From Candidatus Peribacteraceae bacterium (GTDB taxonomy: Bacteria; Patescibacteriota; Gracilibacteria; Peribacterales; Peribacteraceae): a stretch of 12,681 nt of DNA. A program made the position numbers and the translations under genes. The notes under the pieces were generated by a model that was not told the DNA's origin, made no database searches, and saw only the letters and a program-made list of their open reading frames with translations. The DNA is taken from contig JABFSS010000059.1 of assembly GCA_013140485.1 (NCBI GenBank), positions 1 to 12,681 of the forward strand. Direction: 5' to 3'. Positions 1 through 4,576 of the stretch are shown here, piece after piece; the first letter of the stretch is position 1; every line of letters starts with the position of its first letter.

Positions 1-130
1 GGGGGAGGTCGCTCACCGCTCGCCGCGCTGTGCAAAAATTGCCTATCGGAGCACTCTCTGTTTAAACGCGCGACCTTCAAACGAACTCGCGACTTGACAT
101 CCGGTGCCGTCGGGGCCACCTTGGGTCTGA
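1..130. other. Leading segment without a supported gene
   Basis: No complete gene can be supported here. Reading frame 1 is open from the first base to a stop at 163-165 with no visible start, and contains a Cys-x2-Cys pair, so it could be the tail of a gene lying upstream of the window and overlapping the next gene. An exact TTGACA hexamer sits at 94-99, but no AT-rich -10 element follows at 16-18 bases, so I do not call a promoter. A GTTTAAAC palindrome lies at 60-67. Confidence 0.4.
60..67. repeat. GTTTAAAC palindrome, copy 1
   Basis: First of three copies of the perfect 8-base palindrome GTTTAAAC in the window (others at 2801-2808 and 9690-9697). AT-rich octamers are rare in DNA this GC-rich. 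Function unknown; a protein-binding site is one possibility. Confidence 0.4.
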
Positions 131-340
131 ATGGAAAACCCAAAAGAAACTGGAGGCGTCTATGAAACCAGCGGGGAGAAAGCCCCCGCGTCCTTCGTGG
201 TGTTCTGTCAGTGCGGCGAAATGTCCGTCCTTCGTCCCATCTCAACCTGCGACGTCTGCGAGTCCAGGCACCACGAATTCGAGTGTCCCTGTTGCGGGAA
301 CCGTTGGAACGAATTTGACAAGGACGTGAAGCCGGTCTAG
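131..340 (+). CDS. Small zinc-ribbon-like protein
   Basis: A 69-aa protein of unrecognised family. The N-terminal 20 residues look disordered. Residues 26-55 hold a cysteine cluster: C26-x-C28, C40-x2-C43 and C52-x-C54-C55, with two histidines at 47-48. This spacing is what one expects of a small zinc-binding ribbon or knuckle. No catalytic domain is present, so an adaptor, nucleic-acid-binding or structural role is most likely, but that is inference. The start at 131 is the first in-frame ATG and has no clear ribosome-binding site. The stop lies 8 bases before the next gene, consistent with the same transcription unit. Small Cys-rich proteins are common in phage accessory regions and their roles are mostly unknown. 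Confidence 0.7.
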   Translation: MENPKETGGVYETSGEKAPASFVVFCQCGEMSVLRPISTCDVCESRHHEFECPCCGNRWNEFDKDVKPV

Positions 341-348
341 GTTGATTC

Positions 349-687
349 ATGAGCTACTACTCGCATTACACCCTGACCTGGGACGACACGCTCCCGGAAC
401 CAACCATTGCCGCAATCGTCGCCCAGTGGAGAAGCGAACGGCCCGACGTGGCCTATTGCATGGATGCCGACGGGGAAGCCGAGGAAAGGAGCACTTGGTA
501 TAACCGCGTCGAAGACCTCACGGAACTGTCGAAGCGCGCCCCCACGGTCCTTTTTACGCTGGACTGCCTCGGTGAGGACGGAGCACGCATCCGTTTCGTG
601 GCATCGAACGGGCGGGTCTTCCGCATCAAGCCCCGTATTTTTTGGGCGCGCACCCCCATCTCCCCCGAGTCACACTCCGATGAATAA
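349..687 (+). CDS. Hypothetical phage protein, 112 aa
   Basis: I do not recognise this family. The protein is soluble and mixed-charge, with no signal peptide or membrane segment. The N-terminus is tyrosine-rich (MSYYSHYTLTW), a helix-forming central part follows, and the C-terminal half reads like beta strands (VLFTLDCLGEDGARIRFVAS). Its end overlaps the next gene's start by 8 bases (ATGAATAA), which supports both as real, coupled genes. A longer reading in another frame from 407 is explained by the next gene and is not used here. Confidence 0.7.
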   Translation: MSYYSHYTLTWDDTLPEPTIAAIVAQWRSERPDVAYCMDADGEAEERSTWYNRVEDLTELSKRAPTVLFTLDCLGEDGARIRFVASNGRVFRIKPRIFWARTPISPESHSDE

Positions 688-979
688 CACATTCCATCCC
701 GACGAGGTCCCAGAGGGTCTGAAGGTCGCAGCGGCCGACTGTCAGCAATACCGCCATTTCGAGGACCAGCGAATGCTCGGCGGGCTCAACCCAATGGAGA
801 TTCCGACGTTCCCCACGGAGCCGCCCCCACCGCTAGTGGACGGGCAGACCTTCATCAAGCCCGTGTTGAATTCCTTTTCGCTCCGTCCGGACTGGGTGGC
901 GCACTACGTGGCCGTCGGGGGACGGTGGGTATTCGTGAGTCGGGACTTGACAGAGTCCGCTCTTTGTGATACATTTTAG
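680..979 (+). CDS. Hypothetical phage protein, 99 aa
   Basis: The frame is open further upstream (from 407), but that part is a shadow of the preceding gene. The ATG at 680 overlaps the previous stop by 8 bases and gives a plausible 99-aa protein. The middle is proline-rich around residues 44-52 (TEPPPPLVDG) and the C-terminal part is aromatic (DWVAHYVAVGGRWVFVS), suggesting a small beta fold. No family is recognised. The last 33 bases carry a sigma70-like promoter for the genes that follow, so this gene probably belongs to an upstream transcript. Confidence 0.6.
   Translation: MNNTFHPDEVPEGLKVAAADCQQYRHFEDQRMLGGLNPMEIPTFPTEPPPPLVDGQTFIKPVLNSFSLRPDWVAHYVAVGGRWVFVSRDLTESALCDTF
947..975 (+). 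promoter_or_regulatory. Sigma70-like promoter inside the end of the preceding gene
   Basis: An exact -35 hexamer TTGACA (947-952) is followed after 17 bases by TACATT (970-975), a 4/6 match to TATAAT. The expected start site, about 7 bases after the -10, coincides with the ATG at 982, so the transcript could be leaderless or nearly so. The -35 sits between short inverted arms GGACT (943-947) and AGTCC (954-958), which could be an operator. It would drive the 71-aa gene and the serine recombinase. Confidence 0.55.
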
Positions 980-981
980 GC

Positions 982-1197
982 ATGAAGAGAAAACGGCTTG
1001 TCCTAAAGCACCGAATCCGGGAAGACGTTGACTACGCCGGTGTGACCGTGTTCACGGCGTTAATCAGCTATCCTGGCGGTGCGACCTGGGCGTTCGGAGA
1101 TTCCCCGGGGGCCGCAATGAAGCGGCTCATCTGGCTCGCCCGGGAGACGCCGGTCAACGCCCGCTACAATTCTTGCACTGACACCTTCACGCGATGA
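982..1197 (+). CDS. Hypothetical protein, 71 aa, upstream of the recombinase
   Basis: A small basic N-terminus (MKRKRLVLKHR) leads into a beta-hairpin-like middle (YAGVTVFTALISYPGGATWAFGDSPGAAMKRLIWLA). The middle resembles small HicB-like or DUF-type alpha/beta proteins in its strand-strand-helix order, but this is too weak to name a family. The stop overlaps the recombinase start by 4 bases (ATGA), so the two are very probably translated together. The predicted promoter at 947-975 would place transcription start at or next to this ATG. No Shine-Dalgarno sequence is visible. Confidence 0.6.
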   Translation: MKRKRLVLKHRIREDVDYAGVTVFTALISYPGGATWAFGDSPGAAMKRLIWLARETPVNARYNSCTDTFTR

Positions 1198-2054
1198 AAC
1201 GAGTCTTTGCATATCTCCGGGTCAGCACGGCGCACCAGCTAGACGGCTACGGATTTGACCGCCAGAAGGAGGCTTGTCAGAAGCTCGCCGAGCTTAAAGG
1301 GTGGTCAATCGTGAGAGCTTTCGAGGAGCAAGAATCTGGCTCAGTGGACTCCATGGACCGCCCCAAGCTCACCGAGGCGCTCAACCTCTGCGGCGAGCAA
1401 TATGACACGATTTTGGTTGAGCGGGTGGACCGGATTGCTCGCGACCTCGTTGTTGCGGAGCTCTTTTTCAGGGAGTGTAAGAAGCGGGGGGTCAAGATAT
1501 ATTCTGCGGACACCGGGGAGGAATTGGTGGACGCGCAGGGAGACCCGACGCGGAAACTCATTCGCCAGATTCTCGGCGCGCTCGCCGAATGGGACAAGTC
1601 GCAGACGTGCAAAAAACTTCAGGCCGGCCGGCGGCGCAAGAAGCACGAGACCGGCAAACCGTGCGGTGGGAGCTATCCGTTCGGGGACCATCCTAACCCG
1701 GTCGTCCGCCGGCCGCAGCAGCTCGCGCTTTGGCACATTCTCAACTCGGTGCGCGAGGGAAAGTCGCTCTCGTGGATTGCCGACTCGCTTTTTCGTCGGC
1801 GCATGCTGAACCCGCACGGGGGAGAACGATGGAGCCGTTCGTCGGTTCACGCCGTCGCGCGCAAGAATGAATTTCGGACGCACTTCGACTTGCTAAACAG
1901 CACGGAGCATTCTACACTCCTTCCGGAGAAAGAGCCCTCCCACATGACGCCTGAAGAACTTACCGAATACAATCGAATCAACCAAGCCCGAAGTCGCGAG
2001 CGACGGAAAGAATCATCCAATGAACAACCAAAAACCGATAACGATTCAGATTAA
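1194..2054 (+). CDS. Serine recombinase (resolvase/invertase family), 286 aa
   Basis: Cuts and rejoins DNA through a covalent phosphoserine link. Residues 1-145 form the resolvase catalytic domain. It opens with YLRVS, giving the nucleophile Ser11 with Arg9 beside it, then MDRP at 54-57, then VDRIARD at 78-84, which supplies the conserved arginines. The long E-helix region runs at about 125-150 (LGALAEWDKSQTCKKLQAGR). Residues 155-228 match a short 'recombinase' DNA-binding domain: G-P-YPFGDHPNPV, then IADSLFRR, then a W-S-SVHAV helix. At 286 aa it is longer than small resolvases (about 180-200) and much shorter than large phage integrases (over 400); it lacks their zinc ribbon and coiled coil. 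The tail is hydrophilic and overlaps the next gene by 35 bases. It could integrate the phage, invert a segment or resolve multimers; no att site is visible. Confidence 0.9.
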   Translation: MKRVFAYLRVSTAHQLDGYGFDRQKEACQKLAELKGWSIVRAFEEQESGSVDSMDRPKLTEALNLCGEQYDTILVERVDRIARDLVVAELFFRECKKRGVKIYSADTGEELVDAQGDPTRKLIRQILGALAEWDKSQTCKKLQAGRRRKKHETGKPCGGSYPFGDHPNPVVRRPQQLALWHILNSVREGKSLSWIADSLFRRRMLNPHGGERWSRSSVHAVARKNEFRTHFDLLNSTEHSTLLPEKEPSHMTPEELTEYNRINQARSRERRKESSNEQPKTDNDSD

Positions 2055-2511
2055 CAGCGTCGAAGCCCTTGAGCGTCTCATCGGCGGAAACACCCAGGCC
2101 GAAATCGACATCCGCAACTCCGTCGTGCAGACCTTCGCGACGAGGCACCTCAAGGCCGTCGCGAACACCGACCACATTGCGCAGCTTGCGAAAAACCTGT
2201 CGACCGCCGTGAAGACTAGCGCGGATGACCTCATTCAAGCGCAGGTGGGCGAGGTCAAGAGGAACTGGAGCGGATTCATCGAGTCGGTGAAGTTGAACTC
2301 GAAGGTCCAAGCCGAAATCGACGGCCAGGTGAAGCAGCAGGCCGCAAATTTGGTGGACGCCGCCATCGCCGTTTGCACCGCTGAGCTGCGGGACGGGCTG
2401 GAGAAGCGCATCAGCGGGGCCGTCAAGATGCGGCTCGACTACGAAATCGGGCAGGAGGTCAAGAAGCAAGTCAGCGACGCTTTTCGTCGCGCGCTGGAAA
2501 GCAAATCGTGA
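2020..2511 (+). CDS. Hypothetical helical protein, 163 aa
   Basis: I do not recognise this family. Nearly the whole protein is predicted helical and rich in Ala, Gln, Lys, Glu and Asp with regular hydrophobic spacing, suggesting a long coiled coil or helical bundle (for example residues 55-160). No Cys-rich, membrane or catalytic motif is seen. It starts inside the recombinase gene (35-base overlap) and ends with a GTGA overlap with the following gene, so it is probably coupled to both. It might be an accessory to the recombinase or an unrelated small phage protein; context cannot decide. Confidence 0.7.
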   Translation: MNNQKPITIQINSVEALERLIGGNTQAEIDIRNSVVQTFATRHLKAVANTDHIAQLAKNLSTAVKTSADDLIQAQVGEVKRNWSGFIESVKLNSKVQAEIDGQVKQQAANLVDAAIAVCTAELRDGLEKRISGAVKMRLDYEIGQEVKKQVSDAFRRALESKS

Positions 2512-2750
2512 ATGTCAAGCCCGTCGTCGACCGGTTCAATGAGATGAGGCTTCCCCGGGGGCAGGACCTCACGAATCCGGACTTGCGTCAGGCGTTTACT
2601 GACCGGATTCTACATTTTCTCAGCGGGTGGCCGATGATGGTCACTCAGATGACGGCCCCCGACGGAAGCTCCCTGCTGAGAGTTGAAATTCGAGAACTCA
2701 ACAATGAAAAAAATAGCTCAATAATATATGTTCGACCTCGCCCAGATTAG
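2508..2750 (+). CDS. Hypothetical protein, 80 aa, GTG start
   Basis: The start is GTG at 2508, chosen because it overlaps the previous stop (GTGA). The ATG at 2512 is in another frame. The 80-aa product has an N-terminal helical half with PRGQDLTNPDLRQAF and a C-terminal strand pair (SLLRVEIRELNNEKNSSIIYVRP). No family is recognised. The last part of the gene is markedly AT-rich (about 2700-2730), which may reflect regulatory or recently acquired DNA. A small overlapping gene may begin at 2728. Confidence 0.6.
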   Translation: MNVKPVVDRFNEMRLPRGQDLTNPDLRQAFTDRILHFLSGWPMMVTQMTAPDGSSLLRVEIRELNNEKNSSIIYVRPRPD

Positions 2751-2898
2751 CCGGATGAACACGCTCGCCGAAGTCGCGAAGTCGCAGTTCCGTGCCCGTG
2801 GTTTAAACAATGCCGGGGGGCATCCGAAGGACGCAGAGAAAGGTCGACGAGAGGTTGACAACCGAAGGCGGCGTCGCACCTCTTCTACGGTTCATTGA
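2728..2898 (+). CDS. Possible small basic protein, 56 aa
   Basis: An ATG at 2728 opens a 56-codon frame ending at TGA 2896-2898, ten bases before the tRNA. The product begins MFDLAQISRMNTLAEVAKSQ and ends in a very basic stretch (REVDNRRRRRTS), which suggests nucleic-acid binding if it is real. It overlaps the previous gene by 23 bases, in keeping with local style. There is no homology I can recall and no ribosome-binding site. It includes a GTTTAAAC palindrome and the GGTTGACAACC palindrome, so part of this stretch may be regulatory rather than coding. Confidence 0.35.
   Translation: MFDLAQISRMNTLAEVAKSQFRARGLNNAGGHPKDAEKGRREVDNRRRRRTSSTVH
2801..2808. repeat. GTTTAAAC palindrome, copy 2
   Basis: Second exact copy of the octamer, about 100 bases before the tRNA locus. 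If the 56-aa gene is real it encodes part of Gly-Leu-Asn with a TTA leucine codon, unusual in this GC-rich setting. Confidence 0.4.
2853..2863. promoter_or_regulatory. GGTTGACAACC palindrome
   Basis: Perfect 11-base palindrome with a central A and core TTGACAA. The same core in palindromic setting recurs at 2894-2902 (ATTGACAAT) just before the tRNA, and at 10106-10120 before the portal gene. It contains a consensus -35 hexamer, but no good -10 follows at 16-18 bases. It may be an operator or a promoter half; function is not established. Confidence 0.35.
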
Positions 2899-2902
2899 CA
2901 AT
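2894..2902. promoter_or_regulatory. ATTGACAAT palindrome upstream of the tRNA
   Basis: A 9-base palindrome with central A and core TTGACAA, six bases before the tRNA's first base. The short AT-rich spacer to the tRNA resembles those between the downstream RNA units. It is too close to the tRNA to act as a -35 for it, so it may be an operator, part of an RNA-processing spacer, or chance. Confidence 0.25.
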
Positions 2903-2907
2903 TTAAT

Positions 2908-2983
2908 AGCGGGGTGGAGCAGTTGGTAGCTCGTCAGCCTCATAAGCTGAAGGTCGCTGGTTCAAATCCGGCCCCCGCTACCA
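2908..2983 (+). tRNA. tRNA with anticodon CAT (Met or Ile2)
   Basis: Complete canonical 76-nt cloverleaf with encoded CCA. Acceptor AGCGGGG (2908-2914) pairs with CCCCGCT (2973-2979). The D-stem GAGC/GCTC carries a loop with the GG pair (AGTTGGTA). The anticodon stem TCAGC/GCTGA holds loop CTCATAA with CAT at 2941-2943. The T-stem GCTGG/CCGGC has the standard loop TTCAAAT. The first acceptor pair is A-T, so it is not a typical initiator tRNA (mismatched first pair). It reads AUG as elongator Met, or AUA if the C is lysidine-modified. It starts a contiguous RNA locus that runs to 3719. Confidence 0.93.
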
Positions 2984-2989
2984 CTTTCA

Positions 2990-3046
2990 GGCTGGCGATG
3001 AGCTAGCCCCGGTTAGAGTCCGGCGTCTGGGGTGCGATAGTCTCCA
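2990..3046 (+). ncRNA. Compact three-hairpin RNA segment between tRNA and tRNA-like units
   Basis: Three hairpins follow in close order. First, GGCTGGC (2990-2996) pairs with GCTAGCC (3002-3008) around loop GATGA, with one G-T pair. Second, CCGG (3009-3012) pairs with CCGG (3020-3023) around TTAGAGT. Third, TGGGG (3028-3032) pairs with CTCCA (3042-3046) around TGCGATAGT. The last loop contains TGCGA, which fits the UGNRA form of T-loops. CCA and an AATTTT spacer follow. A 57-nt tRNA reading (TGGCGAT with GTCTCCA, one mismatch) lacks room for a full set of arms. It may be a degenerate tRNA or a separate small RNA; the class is unknown. Confidence 0.4.
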
Positions 3047-3055
3047 CCAATTTTC

Positions 3056-3126
3056 GGTCGGGTCGTCTAATTTCAGGACACCGCCTTGCTGGCGGAAATG
3101 TTGGTGAAAGCCCAACTCCGGCTGCC
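3056..3126 (+). ncRNA. tRNA-like cloverleaf with non-canonical elbow, unit A
   Basis: A 71-nt cloverleaf. Acceptor GGTCGGG (3056-3062) pairs with TCCGGCT (3117-3123) with three wobbles. D-stem GTCT/GGAC has loop AATTTCA, lacking the G18-G19 pair. The anticodon arm is CCGCC/GGCGG with a 5-nt loop, or CCGC/GCGG with loop CTTGCTG, which would give anticodon TGC. The perfect T-stem GTTGG/CCAAC carries loop TGAAAGC instead of TTCRANN. It ends GCC, then TAATTTT, with no encoded CCA. The TCGTCTAAT...GGAC part recalls Glu/Gln tRNAs. The D-loop TTTC (3071-3074) is complementary to the T-loop GAAA (3106-3109). It may be a degenerate tRNA, a divergent functional one, or a non-decoding tRNA mimic. Confidence 0.6.
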
Positions 3127-3133
3127 TAATTTT

Positions 3134-3206
3134 GGCCATGTCGTCTAATTGAGGACGCTCGCTATTGAATGCGAGAAGCGGCGGTGAAAACCCGTCCTTG
3201 GCCTGC
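3134..3206 (+). ncRNA. tRNA-like cloverleaf with non-canonical elbow, unit B
   Basis: A 73-nt cloverleaf eight bases after unit A and similar to it. Acceptor GGCCATG (3134-3140) pairs with CTTGGCC (3197-3203) with one T-T mismatch. D-stem GTCT/GGAC has the 6-nt loop AATTGA, again without G18-G19. The anticodon stem CTCGC/GCGAG is perfect but encloses 8 nt (TATTGAAT), so the anticodon is ambiguous (TTG or TGA). T-stem GGCGG/CCGTC has loop TGAAAAC, the same UGAAA pentad as unit A. It ends TGC, then TAATTTCTG, with no CCA. Preserved stems with the same altered loops in both units argue against random decay. Confidence 0.6.
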
Positions 3207-3208
3207 TA

Positions 3209-3719
3209 ATTTCTGTAGCGGTCACACCGAAAGGTCCGGCTGACGCAGACGACGATAAAAGCGCGAGTGCCACCCAGACCTAGGGATAGGTTCGCGGCCG
3301 ATACGGGACAAACCACGGCAGGTCATCGTCAACCCCACACGGTGGGTTAAAACCGTGCGCGACTCCGAGGGAGCTGCCCAGAAATGGTTGCAAGGCCCGA
3401 CCGGAGTTTATACCGGGGAAAGCCACCCATACGTTGCACTAGGGCACCAATCCGAAACGCGAGGCTTGACATGGCCGGAGAGACGGCCGCCAATTTTATG
3501 CGCGTGTGGTGAAATAAAACACGGCGGGGCCAACCCGCAGCATGTCTTGGGGTGAGAGAACCCAAGCGCGCGCACCAGTTTAGAGGGAAGTCCAGGAGCA
3601 TAGCCGGCCCGGGCAACCGGGTAGTGTAACAGTAGCACGCCCTCCTGATTTCTTCGGTGCGCGAGGGCACCGAGGAATGGAACAACAACACCTCGCATTG
3701 CAAGGAAACATACAGAAAT
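3209..3719 (+). ncRNA. Large structured non-coding RNA, about 511 nt, unassigned class
   Basis: There is no convincing protein gene here, but the RNA is dense in helices. The ends pair perfectly over 9 bp: ATTTCTGTA (3209-3217) with TACAGAAAT (3711-3719). Inside, by position: GTCA/TGAC (3221-3244) with ACC-GAAA-GGT; GACGAT/ATCGTC (3251-3330) enclosing GACCTA-GGGA-TAGGTT; AACCC/GGGTT (3331-3348); GGTTG/CAATC (3386-3452) enclosing GCCC/GGGC; GGCCG/CGGCC (3473-3488); CGTGT/ACACG (3503-3523); CTTGGG/CCCAAG (3546-3566); CAGGAG/CTCCTG (3593-3647) enclosing CCCGG-GCAA-CCGGG; and an 11-bp hairpin (3650-3677). GNRA tetraloops occur three times and UGNRA pentads sit in two loops. Size, phage context and tRNA adjacency resemble the GOLLD and ROOL RNAs, but no sequence match is claimed. 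The closing helix takes up A and T of the next start codon. Confidence 0.65.
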
Positions 3720-3993
3720 GCCCATTACCATCAAGTTGGACTGGACCGCCGCCCCGGCCGCCGAGGCCGTCTCCAAATACGAAGTGTTCGAGTCGAAGGA
3801 CGGTGCCGCGTTCGCCAAGAAAGGCGACGCCCCGACGAACACCTACACCATCCTGAATCCGCTGGCCGGTATCTACCGCTGGCAGGTTCGCTCGGTGAAC
3901 TTCGTCGGCAACGGCGCGTTCTCGGACATCGTCTTCGGACCCGCTGTTCCGGGGGCAGTCACCGACGTGACCGTGACTGTCACCCAGTCGTGA
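3718..3993 (+). CDS. Single-domain fibronectin type III-like protein
   Basis: A 91-aa protein that is almost entirely one fibronectin-III-like beta sandwich. Signature features are the early Trp (W9), the strand YEVFESKDG (21-29), Y43 with the L-P turn, and IYRWQVRSVNFVGNGAFSD (52-70), the typical Y-x-x-x-V-x-x-x-N-x-x-G-x-x-x-S pattern. Residues 78-89 (VPGAVTDVTVTV) look like the beginning of a second repeat that is not completed. There is no signal peptide. In phages such domains decorate capsids or tail fibres and may bind carbohydrate; here the role is inferred. Its ATG overlaps the 3' strand of the long RNA's closing helix, so translation could depend on RNA folding. A purine run (AAGGAAA) lies 12-18 bases upstream. 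Confidence 0.75.
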   Translation: MPITIKLDWTAAPAAEAVSKYEVFESKDGAAFAKKGDAPTNTYTILNPLAGIYRWQVRSVNFVGNGAFSDIVFGPAVPGAVTDVTVTVTQS

Positions 3994-4043
3994 ACACTCC
4001 GTCCCAAGTCGCCGGACTCACCGTTACGGTGACCGGGACCTAA
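3990..4043 (+). other. 17-codon overlapping frame repeating the FN3 protein's C-terminus
   Basis: A GTG at 3990 overlaps the FN3 stop (GTGA) and opens 17 codons ending TAA. Its product (TPSQVAGLTVTVTGT after the first two residues) echoes the preceding protein's C-terminus (PGAVTDVTVTVTQS). The two DNA stretches, offset by 50 bases, are diverged copies. A -1 shift or reinitiation would add a second copy of this strand. It could equally be a relic of a lost second FN3 domain. It is too short to call a gene. Confidence 0.3.
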
Positions 4044-4051
4044 TTTTTCTC

Positions 4052-4207
4052 ATGGCTCTGGCATTTACGCGGCACGGCTTGCAAATTATTGCGCCGCCGC
4101 AAGCGGGAGCTGAACGGGGCCATGAGAGACGCGGTGAATGGGGAATAACGATGCTCGCGAAATCTCGCAAGTCCGCGCCCCCACAATCCCTGACGGGATT
4201 CTTCTAA
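4052..4207 (+). CDS. Possible small basic protein, 51 aa
   Basis: An ATG at 4052 opens a 51-codon frame ending at TAA 4205-4207, filling most of the gap between two better supported genes. The product starts MALAFTRHGLQIIAPPQ and is Arg/Gly-rich in the middle, ending SLTGFF. No domain or family is recognised and no ribosome-binding site is seen. The case rests only on gap-filling and correct orientation. If it is not a gene, 4044-4222 is an untranslated spacer of about 180 bases with no other feature I can support. Confidence 0.3.
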   Translation: MALAFTRHGLQIIAPPQAGAERGHERRGEWGITMLAKSRKSAPPQSLTGFF

Positions 4208-4222
4208 CTCCCGCTTACTTTT

Positions 4223-4576
4223 ATGAAGCAGCAACACTGTCTGGGATTCGCATTCGAGAGCGGGCTAGTTGAGCCCCGCGTTTTGCTCACCACGGGCGGG
4301 TCGAAGACCGGCGTCGGGGGTCTCGTCATCACCCCCACGGAGTCTCCAGCGACGGCGATGTCCCGTCTCGCGACCCGGTTGGCTGGTGCTCCGACCCTAA
4401 ACTGGAAACCGGTCGTTACCATCGAGTTTCCCGACAACACGCTATTCGTCTTCGCGGCCAAGTGGCCCGAGGAGATGGCGGCGGTTGGGCAGGTGCGCTG
4501 GACGTTCGAGAACAACTTGTCGGATGCTCCCTCCATTGTCCGCTGGCTGGTTCCATTGGCCCGTGAAGTGGTGTGA
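4223..4576 (+). CDS. Hypothetical protein, 117 aa, first of the glycosyltransferase operon
   Basis: I do not recognise this family. The first half is rich in short strands and turns (LVEPRVLLTTGGSKTGVGG). The second half has NWKPVVTIEFPDN and FVFAAKWPEEM, then a C-terminal segment with repeated Trp (RWTFENN, RWLVPL). There is no signal peptide or transmembrane helix. Its end overlaps the first glycosyltransferase start (GTGA), so the two are probably translated together. It may assist or be an acceptor for the transferases, or be a small virion protein; neither can be shown. No Shine-Dalgarno is visible before the ATG. Confidence 0.6.
   Translation: MKQQHCLGFAFESGLVEPRVLLTTGGSKTGVGGLVITPTESPATAMSRLATRLAGAPTLNWKPVVTIEFPDNTLFVFAAKWPEEMAAVGQVRWTFENNLSDAPSIVRWLVPLAREVV

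Noticed and set aside
407..679. Longer start for the 99-aa protein
   Set aside because: The upstream part lies inside the preceding gene in another frame and translates to Ser/Pro/Arg-rich shadow sequence; the ATG at 680 fits the overlap style.
2994..3049. A full tRNA ending in encoded CCA at 3047-3049
   Set aside because: Only about 56 bases are available after the canonical tRNA, the acceptor would have two mismatches and there is no room for both anticodon and T arms.
3466..3499. TTGACA plus TTTTAT as a promoter inside the RNA region
   Set aside because: The spacing is about 22 bases and the spacer is a strong GGCCG/CGGCC hairpin of the RNA; not a credible promoter.
3577..3647. RNase P RNA, because of GAGGGAAGTCC resembling its conserved 5' block
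   Set aside because: The block is near the 3' end of the RNA region and the other conserved P RNA segments are not found in order, so the resemblance is probably chance.
3650..3677. 11-bp hairpin as an intrinsic terminator
   Set aside because: The bases after it (TGGAACAACAACACC) contain no T-tract. It fits better as a stem of the large RNA.
3347..3842. Reverse-strand and forward open frames of 66-144 codons across the RNA region
   Set aside because: They have low-complexity translations with no recognisable domain, run against the gene direction or across strong hairpins, and have no linked neighbours.
4018..4048. Hairpin TCACCG-TTA-CGGTGA followed by a T5 run, as a terminator
   Set aside because: The T-run lies 11 bases after the stem rather than directly behind it, and the hairpin is within the 17-codon repeat. 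Too weak for an intrinsic terminator call.
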